A stretch of DNA of 64,000 nt from Dehalobacter restrictus DSM 9455 (GCF_000512895.1 NZ_CP007033.1:1537001-1601000); one strand, 5' to 3'. Numbered from the stretch's first letter, positions 26,042-35,893 are shown. Notes: a model not told the origin generated them from the letters alone. Numbers and translations are program-made.

Positions 26042-27424
26042 TTACTTTTTCAGAGTAATACTCCAATCTCCCTCAAGATAATATTGGAAATTTTCAAGTG
26101 TAATATCCAGTGTTGTTTGCTCAGCAGGGAAATTAGGCAAACTGATTACTTCATAACGGGGTTCACCGTATTTATCGCTTTGCTCATACCCGGGATCAAC
26201 AAATGTTGCTTCTCCATCAATCTGTAATGGAATGGCATTGTATTTCTGATCGCATGACCATGTAAAACCTGACAAACCATTCTTTATTGCCTTGTCAAAT
26301 TTTTTATCAATAACAATCTGCAGTCCAGTTTTGCTGGGGTTTTCTACGGTTTTTTTACTCCCATCTGAACGTCTTACAACAATGGAATTTTCATTTACCA
26401 TCCGCTGCAAAGCAACAATATTGACGTTGTAAGTGCCAATACTAACCGGCAGATCGACGGGAGTATTATCCCCTTCCGATGGAATTTCCAACTTTAGATC
26501 CACCTTTTTATTCTCATTATCAGCAAGAATTATATAGGGAATTACTGCTTCTAAATCATCCTTTAAACGAGCTTCAAAATAAAATGTATTTTGGGGGACA
26601 TCTTTATCCTGAGAGGATACAGGAAGATATTTTTTGCCTTGTATGTCGACAAGATAGATATTACCGTAAGTTAATATTTTCTTATTATCGTCACTTAATC
26701 CTATCAGTTTGACTTCAAGCAAATTATCTTTATACTGTGTTAAAGCCGCCACACGTATACCATTTTCATAAGATACATTGCCGAAATCCTCAAAATGCTC
26801 AACCCCCTCGACCTTCGACATAATGACCGGCACTGTTAGTCCTCCGATTAACAAATTAAAACGATCAACAACACGGCCAAATTGAAAGCTTGCAGAGCCG
26901 ATCCACTCATAATCAGAAGATCCTTTCTCCCCGTCACCCATGGCATTAAATTCAGTAAGCTTACCCTTATTGCCTTTGCTGTCAGTGACCAATTGAGTAT
27001 CGTTTTGTTTCCATTCTACAGGAATATTACTTCTGATTACAGCTTTGACAACATTGCCGTCAGTGAAACAGGAGAGAATTTCAATTTTTTGTCCATTTTC
27101 AGATTGAAAAATAATACTGCTATCGACTAAAGCATAGGTTTCAGCATCATTACTATCCACAATAACTGCATTTAAACCTGGTATATACTTTTTTAGCGGC
27201 TCAAAAGCCTCAGAAATATTACTATGAAATAAAAATACGATGCACATTACTACTGTAGCAAAACTTACAGTACAAATGGCAGCTCGTTTATAACCAGACG
27301 AGTAAGATTTGGGAGCCTTGCTCTTGCTGGCCTTTGTCTTAATCCTTTCTTTAAGGGAATCTGTAACTACAATGTGATTAAGTTTATCTTCAATGATTTC
27401 ATTCAGATTGTCGAACTTGTCCAT
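26042..27424 (-). CDS. DUF4179 protein, probable anti-sigma factor
   Basis: 460 residues. A cytoplasmic N-terminus of about 45 residues, one membrane segment (about 47-66, AAICTVSFATVVMCIVFLF) and a large extracytoplasmic part with the DUF4179 opening ISEAFEPLKKYIPGLNAVI. The topology and the 26-base overlap with the ECF sigma gene suggest it holds that sigma factor and senses an external signal. The ATG at 27424 has AAAGGTGG upstream. It is followed by the bacteriocin remnant and transporter, so they may share control. Confidence 0.8.
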   Translation of the reverse strand: MDKFDNLNEIIEDKLNHIVVTDSLKERIKTKASKSKAPKSYSSGYKRAAICTVSFATVVMCIVFLFHSNISEAFEPLKKYIPGLNAVIVDSNDAETYALVDSSIIFQSENGQKIEILSCFTDGNVVKAVIRSNIPVEWKQNDTQLVTDSKGNKGKLTEFNAMGDGEKGSSDYEWIGSASFQFGRVVDRFNLLIGGLTVPVIMSKVEGVEHFEDFGNVSYENGIRVAALTQYKDNLLEVKLIGLSDDNKKILTYGNIYLVDIQGKKYLPVSSQDKDVPQNTFYFEARLKDDLEAVIPYIILADNENKKVDLKLEIPSEGDNTPVDLPVSIGTYNVNIVALQRMVNENSIVVRRSDGSKKTVENPSKTGLQIVIDKKFDKAIKNGLSGFTWSCDQKYNAIPLQIDGEATFVDPGYEQSDKYGEPRYEVISLPNFPAEQTTLDITLENFQYYLEGDWSITLKK

Positions 27425-27929
27425 GATAAGACCACCTTTCCATACTTTGTTTCAATTTTTCTCTGGCCCTGCTTAGTCTCACGGCAACTGTAGATTCTTT
27501 CATTTTAAGAATTTCAGCAATCTCATTAATCTTAAATTGCTGATAATAATACAGAAAAATAACTTCTTTATGCTTTGGACTTAAGTTCATGATTTGTTCC
27601 AGAATTTCGCCGTTGTCTCTTTCCAAGACTAAAATATTGTTATTACAATTCTTCATTAAATGCTCGTCGATTTTGTCAACCGTGATGACTCTTTTAAACC
27701 ATGAAGTCCGCAGATAATTTTTACATACATTCATGGCGATACTAATGAGCCAAGTTCTTTCACTTGCTTGTCTATTATAAGTCCCATATTTTCTGTATGC
27801 TTTGATAAAAGTATCCTGTAGGGCATCCTCTGCCAGGTGAATGTCTTTTAGATATAACCAGCAGAGACGAAGAATGTCATCACCATATTGATCCATCATT
27901 TTTTCTAAATCTGGTATATTTACAGGCAC
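27399..27929 (-). CDS. ECF-type RNA polymerase sigma factor
   Basis: 176 residues with region 2 (YGDDILRLCWLYLKDIHLAEDALQDTFIKAYRKY, about 14-50), WLISIAMNVCKNYLR, and region 4 (HKEVIFLYYYQQFKINEIAEILKMKESTVAVRLSRAREKLK, about 117-160), a complete sigma-70 group 4 protein. It overlaps and should be controlled by the DUF4179 gene. I could not identify its promoter motif with confidence. Confidence 0.92.
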   Translation of the reverse strand: MPVNIPDLEKMMDQYGDDILRLCWLYLKDIHLAEDALQDTFIKAYRKYGTYNRQASERTWLISIAMNVCKNYLRTSWFKRVITVDKIDEHLMKNCNNNILVLERDNGEILEQIMNLSPKHKEVIFLYYYQQFKINEIAEILKMKESTVAVRLSRAREKLKQSMERWSYHGQVRQSE

Positions 27930-28243
27930 CGCTTAACCCCCTTTCACCTATTAGACACATCTTATTGCCAAAACCTTACATTATTATATATTACTTATAG
28001 CTTTTTGATTTGAAATTTAACACGTTGCTCAAAGAAGCTTAAGTGTTTGTAATACAAAAACTTATTCATGAATTTCAAGCACACGTTACCAGCATTTAGA
28101 AGAAAAATAAAGCTAAAAATTTAGGGTGCCCTGACTGATGTAGCAATTTTTGCAACACTTTTCGCAGAAAAACGTATATCACTATATTTTCCTGATGTTA
28201 AATATTCAAGCTGAGAGGTTCACTGTAACACCTACACGGGGCA
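27930..28243. other. AT-rich upstream region of the sigma gene
   Basis: About 310 bases without an intact gene or a trustworthy promoter. It separates the sigma gene from the integrase remnant. Confidence 0.5.
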
Positions 28244-28470
28244 CGAGGTTATCATAAAAACCACGTCAAGCCTAAGCTCTGGCACTACCGCCTGAAGGCG
28301 CTCAGCCCTGCGATGCTCCAAGAGTTCACCAACGACATATACCTGCACGGGTATTTCAAGAACATGCTCGTGAACATCATGGGCATGCTGAACGCGGCGC
28401 TCGACTACGCCGTCCATCCCTACGATTCATCAAGGACAATCTGTTCTGTTACATGAACAGGCCTCGCTCG
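28244..28470 (+). pseudogene. Fragment of a tyrosine integrase
   Basis: About 75 codons: YHKNHVKPKLWHYRLKALSPAMLQEF, then NMLVNIMGMLNAALDYAVHPYD, matching the SAM-like core-binding region of Tn916/phage-type integrases. One base is missing near 28425; the next frame continues with IKDNLFCYMNRPR. Neither the N-terminal arm-binding region nor the catalytic domain is present. GC content is visibly higher than in the flanks, so it is foreign. The following 28471-28703 bases contain no gene I can support. Confidence 0.7.
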
Positions 28471-28703
28471 CTACCGAAGCCGATCTGCGGCTTGCAGGGG
28501 TTGTCACCCCGCTTCACATGGTTAACGTCGGGGTTTCCAAATTGTACCACATCATCATTTAAAATAGGAATTTTCTCACAAGCAGATTCGACCCAAAAAG
28601 TCAAATTGCTCAAAAATAAAAATGCTGCCAATCGTCTGAATAAACGATGAACAGCATCAATTTTTTCTGCCGCTTTACATTTTATATTAGGAAATAAAAT
28701 AGC

Positions 28704-30323
28704 CTACATCTCGTACATCTTTTTGCGCAGCGCCTGGATATCTTCACTTTCCAGATATTCGTCGTACGTAATCTGCTTGTCGATGATCCCGTTCGGCGTG
28801 ATTTCAATGATCCGGTTGGCCACGGTCTGAACAAACTGGTGGTCATGTGACACAAACAGAATCGTCCCCTTATAATTGATCAGCCCGTCGTTCAAGGCAG
28901 TGATCGATTCCAGGTCGAGGTGATTGGTCGGTTCGTCAAACAACAGCACATTGGCGCCGGAGAGCATCATCTTCGCCAGCATGCAGCGGACCTTTTCGCC
29001 TCCGGAAAGCACTGCTGCTTCCTTCAGCGCTTCTTCGCCGGAGAAAAGCATTCTGCCAAGCCAGCCTCTGACAAAGGTTTCGGTCTGGTCACCGGAATAT
29101 TGTCTGAGCCAGTCGACAAGGCTCAGATGAACATTGTCAAAATAGGCCGCGTTATCTTTCGGGAAATAGGACTGGGATGTGGTGACGCCCCATTTGAAGT
29201 CTCCGCTGTCGGCAGTTGTTTCCCCGATTAATATTTTGAACAAGGTTGTCTTGGGTAGACCGTTAGGACCTACAAACGCAATCTTATCGCCTTTGCTGAC
29301 AATAAATGAGACGTTATTCAGGATCTTTTCCCCTTCTACTTCTTTGCTGATTCCGTTCACGGCCAGCAAGTCATTCCCTGCTTCCCTGTCCGGTTTAAAA
29401 TCAACAAACGGATATTTGCGGGATGACGGTCGGATATCCTCCAGAGTCAGTTTTTCCAGAAGCTTTTTACGGGATGTGGCCTGTTTGGACTTGGAAGCAT
29501 TGGCACTGAACCGCTGGATAAACTCCTGCAATTCTTTTTTCTTGGCTTCCGTCTTTTCATTAGCGTCTCTCATCTGCTTCAACGCCAGCTGGCTTGATTC
29601 GTACCAGAAATCATAGTTACCAACATAAAGCTGAATTTTGCCGAAGTCGATATCGGCAATATGCGTGCAGACTTTATTTAAAAAGTGTCTGTCGTGAGAA
29701 ACGACGATGACGGTGTTCTCAAAGTTATACAGAAAGTTTTCGAGCCAGGTAATGGAGGCAATGTCGAGGTGGTTTGTGGGTTCGTCCAGCAACAGGATAT
29801 CTGGACTTCCAAATAGGGCCTGGGCCAAAAGGACCCGGATCTTTTCATTGCCGTCGAGTTCCTTCATCTTTTTATCGTGGTACTCTTCGCCAATACCGAG
29901 TCCGTTTAAGAGGGTTGCCGCTTCGGATTCGGCTTCCCAACCGTTCATTTCTGCAAATTCCGCTTCCAGCTCGGCGATCTTCATGCCGTCTTCTTCGGAA
30001 AAATCGGGTTTGGCATAGAGAACTTCTTTTTCATCCATAACCTCACAGAGCCTTTTGTGGCCCATCATGACGGTTTTTAAGACCTCAACTTCGTCAAATT
30101 CAAAGTGGTTCTGCTTTAAGACAGCGATTCTTTCACCGGGGTCAATCGAGACATCTCCTTTATTGGCTTCTATCTCACCGGAGAGAATTTTTAAAAAGGT
30201 CGATTTGCCGGAGCCGTTCGCACCGATGAGACCGTAACAGTTCCCGGGGATGAATTTAATATTGACGTTTTCAAATAAAGCACGTCCGCCGTAACGAAGA
30301 GATATTCCAGTCGTACTGATCAT
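28704..30323 (-). CDS. ABC-F ATPase (YkpA/YbiT type)
   Basis: 539 residues with two ATPase domains and no membrane segment, a ribosome-associated ABC-F protein. Domain 1 has GANGSGKST (about 34-42), LDGNEK as signature and LLLDEPTNHLD. A charged linker (about 240-300) follows. Domain 2 has LSGGEKVRCML and LLFDEPTNHLD, but its Walker A reads GPNGLPKTT, with proline where the canonical loop has glycine before lysine. The family modulates translation, and some members give antibiotic protection. It is a single gene. Confidence 0.9.
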   Translation of the reverse strand: MISTTGISLRYGGRALFENVNIKFIPGNCYGLIGANGSGKSTFLKILSGEIEANKGDVSIDPGERIAVLKQNHFEFDEVEVLKTVMMGHKRLCEVMDEKEVLYAKPDFSEEDGMKIAELEAEFAEMNGWEAESEAATLLNGLGIGEEYHDKKMKELDGNEKIRVLLAQALFGSPDILLLDEPTNHLDIASITWLENFLYNFENTVIVVSHDRHFLNKVCTHIADIDFGKIQLYVGNYDFWYESSQLALKQMRDANEKTEAKKKELQEFIQRFSANASKSKQATSRKKLLEKLTLEDIRPSSRKYPFVDFKPDREAGNDLLAVNGISKEVEGEKILNNVSFIVSKGDKIAFVGPNGLPKTTLFKILIGETTADSGDFKWGVTTSQSYFPKDNAAYFDNVHLSLVDWLRQYSGDQTETFVRGWLGRMLFSGEEALKEAAVLSGGEKVRCMLAKMMLSGANVLLFDEPTNHLDLESITALNDGLINYKGTILFVSHDHQFVQTVANRIIEITPNGIIDKQITYDEYLESEDIQALRKKMYEM

Positions 30324-30414
30324 TTTATTACCATCCTTATTCGTGCAACCAAGTCGCCATTATAATACAATCAAGTAGTCATTATAACATACGTAATCAA
30401 CGTTTGTCGAAGGA

Positions 30415-32286
30415 TTATAATTTTGCAGCAGCAATTTTTTCAGCAAGGTCGTTCAGATAGATCCAGCGTTCCATCTTGCCGGCAATGGCACATTCCAACG
30501 CTTCTTTCTCGGAAAGTAATTCCTGCAATTTGGCATAGTTACTGGTCTCCCGCGAAATGGTTTCATCCAGTGTACGCAAGTTTGCTTCGAGCTGTGCAAT
30601 CTCTTCTTCGATCTTTCTGTATTCCTGTTCTTCCTTGTAGGTAAACTTCAATTTTTTCCTGGGTTCGGCGGTTTCACCCTGGGGATCACTACAATTAAAT
30701 TGGTCTGAAATGCCTATGTTGCTTGAAGTGATTATAGTATTTGAAGTACTTGAACCACTTGAAGGACTGTTTCTTTTAGAACTATCTTTTTCTTCTCTGC
30801 CCTTATCCGTAATTTGTTCCTGATAATCGGAATAACCGCCGACATATTGCCGCAGTGTCCCGTCTTCCTGGAATTCAAAGATCCGGTCTACGACTTTATC
30901 CAGGAAATAACGGTCATGGGAGACGACGACCACAGCACCGTTGAAGTTCTCCAGGTAATCTTCCAAAATGGTCAGCGTCTCTATATCCAGATCATTGGAA
31001 GGCTCGTCCAGCAGTAGGATGTTCGGGGCTTTCATCAGCACGCTGAGCAGATAAAGTCGTCTGCGTTCGCCGCCGGAAAGCTTGGCAATGGTATTCCACT
31101 GTAAATCAGCTGGAAACAGGAAGCGTTCCAGCATTTGCGTGGCTGTCACTGTTCCGTCCACCGTCTCAATGTTTTCGGCAATACCCCGAATATAGGCGAT
31201 GACACGCTGAGAGGGGTCCATCTCTTCGCTTTCCTGTGAAAAATAACCGATCCTGACGGTTTCCCCTGTAACGATCGTCCCGCTGTCCGGCTCAACCAGG
31301 CCCATGATCATTTTTAACAGCGTCGATTTGCCGCAGCCGTTTTTGCCAACAATGCCGATTCTGGCGTCACGCAGAATGATATGGTCAAAATCCCGGATCA
31401 GCATTTTTCCGGTATAGGATTTTGCGATATGGTTCATTTCAATGGTCTTTTTACCAAGGCGTGATGCCACCGAGCTGAGGTTCAGCTTCTCCCCGGCTGT
31501 TGGTCTTTCTCTCTCACTTAATTGCTTAAATCGTTCAATCCGTTCTTTGCTTTTCGTCCCTCTGGCTCTGGCGCCGCGGCTGATCCACTCCAGCTCCGTT
31601 TTGTAGAGGCTGCTGGTTTTTCTTTCCGTGCTGATTTCCATTTCTTCGCGCTGAGCTTTCAGCTCCAAATACTTGGTATAATTCGCCGGATAGCTATAGA
31701 GGTTTCCCCGGCTGATCTCAATCATCCGGTTGGTCACCCGATCGAGGAAATAGCGGTCGTGCGTGATCATAACAATCGCTCCGCTGTATTTGCGCAGATA
31801 ATTTTCCAGCCAGAGGACCATCTCATTGTCCAAATGGTTGGTCGGTTCATCCAGAATCAAAATTTCGCTCGGTTTGACCAGAGCACGCGCAATCGCAACG
31901 CGTTTCTTTTCTCCGCCAGACAAAAAGCTGACATCCATTGAAAAATCCGTAATGCCCAGCCTGGTTAAAATCGACTTTGCTTCATATTCCATCAAGTCCT
32001 GGTCTTCGGATGAGGCTCCCAGAAACACCTGTTCCAAAACCGTCAGATGTTCACCGAATATGGGGTTTTGCGGAAGATAACTGATCCTGACGCCGGAAGC
32101 CATCGTCACCGTACCGGCATCCGGCGTTTCAATCTCGGCGATGATCTTTAAAAAAGTTGATTTCCCGGTGCCATTAGTCCCGATCACACCGATTTTATCT
32201 CCCTCATTTATGAATAGAGACATATCTTTTAAGAGTTTTTTCTCACTATAACTTTTCGTAATCTTTTCTGCCGATAATAGAATCAA
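30415..32286 (-). CDS. ABC-F ATPase (Uup/YdiF type)
   Basis: About 623 residues. I start it at the TTG at 32286, because GAGGTG lies six bases before it and MILLSAEKITKSYSEKKLL is the normal family N-terminus; the longer frame to 32349 lacks support. Two ATPase domains: GTNGTGKST, LSGGEKKRVAIARAL, LILDEPTNHLD, then GKNGCGKST, LSGGERRRLYLLSVL, LLLDEPSNDLD. A Ser/Asn-rich stretch (KRNSPSSGSSTSNT) precedes a C-terminal coiled coil (about 560-620), as in Uup-type proteins that touch rRNA or DNA. It is likely a translation factor. Confidence 0.9.
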   Translation of the reverse strand: MILLSAEKITKSYSEKKLLKDMSLFINEGDKIGVIGTNGTGKSTFLKIIAEIETPDAGTVTMASGVRISYLPQNPIFGEHLTVLEQVFLGASSEDQDLMEYEAKSILTRLGITDFSMDVSFLSGGEKKRVAIARALVKPSEILILDEPTNHLDNEMVLWLENYLRKYSGAIVMITHDRYFLDRVTNRMIEISRGNLYSYPANYTKYLELKAQREEMEISTERKTSSLYKTELEWISRGARARGTKSKERIERFKQLSERERPTAGEKLNLSSVASRLGKKTIEMNHIAKSYTGKMLIRDFDHIILRDARIGIVGKNGCGKSTLLKMIMGLVEPDSGTIVTGETVRIGYFSQESEEMDPSQRVIAYIRGIAENIETVDGTVTATQMLERFLFPADLQWNTIAKLSGGERRRLYLLSVLMKAPNILLLDEPSNDLDIETLTILEDYLENFNGAVVVVSHDRYFLDKVVDRIFEFQEDGTLRQYVGGYSDYQEQITDKGREEKDSSKRNSPSSGSSTSNTIITSSNIGISDQFNCSDPQGETAEPRKKLKFTYKEEQEYRKIEEEIAQLEANLRTLDETISRETSNYAKLQELLSEKEALECAIAGKMERWIYLNDLAEKIAAAKL

Positions 32287-32399
32287 ATGAAGCACCTCAC
32301 ACTGGCTAAAAATAGTTTCGCATTCTCGCGGTAAAATAACTCCTTGCAAAGGCAGCCAATGTTAAAGATATCATATCGCACCTAAAATTTCTAATAACA

Positions 32400-33240
32400 T
32401 TATTCCTGAATTAAAAAATCATAGATTTCCGTGGTTAGATTGGTAAGTGTATGGCCTGCCTCGGGTAGAATATTGATCTTACCCTGCGGAACCAATGTTT
32501 CCATCCGCCGAGCAGTCTTCGCCGAATGAAGCATGATATCTTTGCCGCCGACAAATAAAACTACCGGCATCGTCAAGGACTTCAGTTCCTGATCGGGAAA
32601 AATGGGTATCATTTCACGGCGAAAGTTGAAACTCTTGCCAATCAGCAATTGATAATCCAGCACGATATCGGGGATAGGCTGATTACCATTCACTTTATAG
32701 AAAAGTTTTTTTAGTCCGCGATCTCCAAAACACATATAGAACATCGCTGTAAAAAGGAAAGAACCCTTTTGCGGTCCGACGCCGGATGGGCAAAGCAAAA
32801 CAAGCTTTTCTACTTTTTCCGGCCGGAAAACAGCATACTTGATCGCGAGCCAGGCACCTAAAGAAATCCCGATTATACTTGCTTTATTGATCGCTAACGC
32901 TCCAAAGACATCATCAAGCCACTCCGCATAAGCAGAACTGTCGAAAGGCAGCTGTTCTTCGGCACTTTTCCCAGGTTCCCCTGGAATATCGACGGCCGCG
33001 AAAATGCTTCGTATAGGTCGGCATATCACCCAGCCACATCACGGAATTCATCCCGCTGCCATGGAGAAGAATCAGCGGCGGCGCGTTCGGATCGCCTCCT
33101 GCTAAAACAAACGTTTTGCCATACCGGGTAGTCAGATGGATCATCTCATATTGCGTTGACCATTGTTCCAATAAAGCATCATATATCCTGAGAACTTCTT
33201 TTTTCCCTTCCGGAGTACGGAAGGCCATTCTGTTTTTCAT
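32400..33240 (-). pseudogene. Alpha/beta hydrolase, frameshifted
   Basis: The first frame (33240 down to about 33015, ATG with GGAGGG) encodes the hydrolase N-terminus with LILLHGSGMNSVMW and TYTKHFR. The second frame, open down to 32400, continues AAVDIPGEPGKS and contains the nucleophile elbow GISLG, the acid in GGKD and the histidine in EAGHTL. One extra G, or several missing bases, near 33000-33010 separates the two. No slippery sequence is there. When joined, about 280 residues result, all triad residues present. The gene is co-oriented and close behind the PadR regulator. Confidence 0.8.
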
Positions 33241-33290
33241 AGCTTTCCCTCCATTCGATATTCATCTGCCATTTTCTTCTTGTCGTGTAT

Positions 33291-33851
33291 TCATTGCTGG
33301 AAATCGCTGCCGAGCTTATTCCGGACCGTTTCCAGCCAGCTCAGTTCACTTTCATAGGATGAAATGATATTCTCTTGAATCATCCCCCACATAGTAAGTT
33401 CCCTTCTGCTTCTGGCTGGTGAAAACCTGCCTCTGCGGCTTTTCTCTTTTTCCAGGATGATCTGCATTTTTATTTGCTCTTCATATGCCAACAACAAATT
33501 TTTCAATTCCTCATCATTCAGGAGATCCGACCAGGCAAGCTGTATCAGAAATGTTTTTTTGATTTCCGCGATTTCCGGCGTTGAAAGCACCCATTTTTTC
33601 AATTCTACGATCCCCTCTGCCGTGATCGTATAGATTTTTTTGGCAGGTGAACTTTCCTGCATCTGGATTTCATTGGTCACAAAACCCAGGTTCAGTAGTT
33701 CAACCAAGGCTTTATAGATCTGATTGTTATTGCCGGACCAATACATAAACGATGAATCCTGAATAATTTTTTTCAGATCATACCCCGTCAGAGACTGCGT
33801 ACTGAGAATTCCCAGAATCGCATAATTAATGGACATCATCATGGACATCAT
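33291..33851 (-). CDS. PadR-family transcriptional regulator
   Basis: About 180-186 residues. An N-terminal winged helix (INYAILGILSTQSLTGYDLKKII, ALVELLNLGFVTNEI, KKIYTITAEGIVELKKW) and a C-terminal helical dimerisation part match the longer PadR/Vir-type proteins. Several Mets (MMSMMMS) make the exact start uncertain. A 44-bp perfect palindrome containing the PadR consensus ATGT-N8-ACAT lies 27 bases upstream, so it should repress itself and the hydrolase behind it. Such regulators usually respond to phenolics or toxic small molecules. Confidence 0.9.
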   Translation of the reverse strand: MMSMMMSINYAILGILSTQSLTGYDLKKIIQDSSFMYWSGNNNQIYKALVELLNLGFVTNEIQMQESSPAKKIYTITAEGIVELKKWVLSTPEIAEIKKTFLIQLAWSDLLNDEELKNLLLAYEEQIKMQIILEKEKSRRGRFSPARSRRELTMWGMIQENIISSYESELSWLETVRNKLGSDFQQ

Positions 33852-33877
33852 TTGTTCGTCTTCACTTCCATTTTAAA

Positions 33878-33921
33878 AAATACAGTAACATATGTTATTA
33901 ATAACATATGTTACTGTATTT
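33878..33921. promoter_or_regulatory. PadR operator: 44-bp perfect palindrome
   Basis: The sequence is perfectly self-complementary over 44 bases around the TTAA centre at 33898-33901. It contains AACATATGTT twice, and across the centre ATGT-TATTAATA-ACAT, exactly the ATGT-N8-ACAT form known for PadR repressors. It is placed directly before the PadR gene. Confidence 0.85.
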
Positions 33922-33974
33922 GTAAAGTGCTATCCCATTTATAAAGAGTTTTAATATCAAATCAGGTCTAATGC

Positions 33975-35018
33975 CTAATGCTTGTGATGCATATCCGGTG
34001 CATGATGATGCGCATGTTGTATGGTTTCATGTTCGTGCGGATGACTGTGCTCCCCTGTCGTAAAATCAGCGTGAACATGGCTATGATGGCCGTCACCATG
34101 ATGATGGCGATGGTCATGACACAACGCTTCATGACGATGTTGATGGTCATGTTTCTCCCTAGCCGCATAATAGGCCCCGAATATCATTAGAATGGCTGCA
34201 ATGATAAAATTACTTGTTATGGGTTCTTTGGCGACAATAAAAGATAAGCCAACGCCAATAAACGGTGCAACAGCATAATAGGCGCTTGTTCTAGCCGCCC
34301 CGAGGTCTCTCTGGGCTCTGACATAGAAAAGGATACTGAGGCCATAAGCAAAGAATCCCAGTATCAGCGTAAAAAGAATATAGCTGTAATCGGCTGTCAT
34401 TTGTTTGGTGACAAAGGCAATAAGCAAGGAGCCAGCTCCAGATCCCAATCCTTTAATGACGACAATCTGCATAGGATCTTTCAGCGAAAGCATTTTCGTA
34501 AAATTATTCTCTAATCCCCAGCAGAGACAGGCCAGTAATACAAATATTGAGCCTGCGGAGAATGACAGTCCTTGAAGATCTTTTAGTGATAAGAGTATGC
34601 TGGAAGCAGTAATGAGAATGATTGCCGTCCAGAGCCTTGGCCCGATTGTCTCCTTAAAGAGCCACAAGGCAAGAAATGCCGTCGCCGCGATTTCAAAATT
34701 GCTCAATAGAGATACATTAGCAGCCGCAGTCGTAGTCAATCCGACCAGGAGCAGGATAGGCGCACTCATATCCAAAAGAACCATTCCAATTGTAAAGGGC
34801 AGATCCTTCCTGGCAATACCTGCTTCTTTAGATAACGGCTTATTTACTTTAATTATCAATCGCAGCACCAACATGCCGCTCCCTGCACCCAGATAGAGAA
34901 GCGCAGCCATCATGATCGGTGATAAATGGGACAATAGCAATTTGGACAATGGCGTGCTTATCCCGAAAAGTGCGGCTGCCAGGAGTGCCTGGAATACTGC
35001 AAACTTTTGTTTCTGCAT
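33975..35018 (-). CDS. DMT/EamA permease with histidine-rich tail
   Basis: 347 residues with ten hydrophobic segments in two EamA halves (residues about 1-290). The last 57 residues (from HDHQHRHEALCHDHRHHHGDG) contain about 27 histidines. The tail suggests binding of nickel, cobalt, zinc or copper and so a metal efflux or sensing role, an inference from composition and from other His-tailed transporters. Start ATG 35018 with GGGAG upstream. The tail end is at the stop codon and the frame is intact. It stands alone, between the PadR operator and an amidase. Confidence 0.85.
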   Translation of the reverse strand: MQKQKFAVFQALLAAALFGISTPLSKLLLSHLSPIMMAALLYLGAGSGMLVLRLIIKVNKPLSKEAGIARKDLPFTIGMVLLDMSAPILLLVGLTTTAAANVSLLSNFEIAATAFLALWLFKETIGPRLWTAIILITASSILLSLKDLQGLSFSAGSIFVLLACLCWGLENNFTKMLSLKDPMQIVVIKGLGSGAGSLLIAFVTKQMTADYSYILFTLILGFFAYGLSILFYVRAQRDLGAARTSAYYAVAPFIGVGLSFIVAKEPITSNFIIAAILMIFGAYYAAREKHDHQHRHEALCHDHRHHHGDGHHSHVHADFTTGEHSHPHEHETIQHAHHHAPDMHHKH

Positions 35019-35080
35019 CGAAAACTCCCTGCCTTACCTTGTCATAATCTCCGCGTTACGTGATGACATTTTGAAGTCAG

Positions 35081-35893
35081 TTAATACAGGTCCGACCTTC
35101 TCTGGGCAAGAAGCGGCAATTCACGGCGTACTTTTGTAACTTCAGCCAGGTCCAGATCCTGCATAATAAAACCTTCCCGTTCATCCATTTGCTGCAAGAC
35201 ATTCCCCCATGGTCCGACCATGATCGTGTGCCCCCAGGACGTATATCTGGCTTCCGGATCACGGGCTGGAGCAGCGCCCACCGTAAAAACCTGATTATCC
35301 ACTGACCGGGTACGGAAAAGGATCTCCCAGTGGGCCGGACCGGTCGTCATATTAAAGGCTCCCGGCACAATAATGATCTTCGCACCCTGATCAACCATAA
35401 GCCTCGCCAGTTCCGGAAAGCGTAAGTCATAGCAAATACAGACTCCAATCGTTCCGAATTCCGTGTCAAATACAGTGGCCTTGTTTCCAGGGCTTAAGGT
35501 ATCCGATTCCCGAAATTGCTGTCCGCCCTCAATCTCGATATCAAAGAGGTGAACTTTGCGGTGTTTGCCTATTTGCCGGCCTTGGCGGTCAAACACGTAC
35601 GATGTATTATATATCTTGTTCTCCGGATCTCTTTCCGGCATCGAACCTGCAACGAGGTACATTTTATACTGTGCCGCCAGAGATGAAAGCTTCTGCCAGC
35701 ATGCCCCGCCCTCTTCCTCTGCATAATCAGGAAATAAAGACGTCTGATACGGACAGTTAAACATTTCCGGAAAAATGACCAGATCGACATTCCCTTTAGC
35801 CAGGCTGTCCAAATGTTGTTGGAGACGGTTGAAGTTCTCCATTTTGTCTGGAGATACTTGTAACTGAAGCGCTGCAGCTCGAACAATAGACAA
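35081..35893 (-). CDS. Carbon-nitrogen hydrolase (Nit2 / omega-amidase type)
   Basis: 270 residues of the nitrilase superfamily with the Glu-Lys-Cys triad: VIFPEMF (E near residue 42), HRKVHLFD (K near 113) and GVCICYDLRFPE (C near 152). Length and motifs match omega-amidases such as Nit2/YafV, which hydrolyse alpha-ketoglutaramate or similar amides in the cytosol. The start is TTG 35893 with AAGGATGG upstream. Confidence 0.88.
   Translation of the reverse strand: MSIVRAAALQLQVSPDKMENFNRLQQHLDSLAKGNVDLVIFPEMFNCPYQTSLFPDYAEEEGGACWQKLSSLAAQYKMYLVAGSMPERDPENKIYNTSYVFDRQGRQIGKHRKVHLFDIEIEGGQQFRESDTLSPGNKATVFDTEFGTIGVCICYDLRFPELARLMVDQGAKIIIVPGAFNMTTGPAHWEILFRTRSVDNQVFTVGAAPARDPEARYTSWGHTIMVGPWGNVLQQMDEREGFIMQDLDLAEVTKVRRELPLLAQRRSDLY

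Noticed and set aside
28449-28650. Two opposing frames of about 60 residues after the integrase fragment
   Set aside because: No ribosome site and no family pattern; the DNA looks like degraded foreign sequence.
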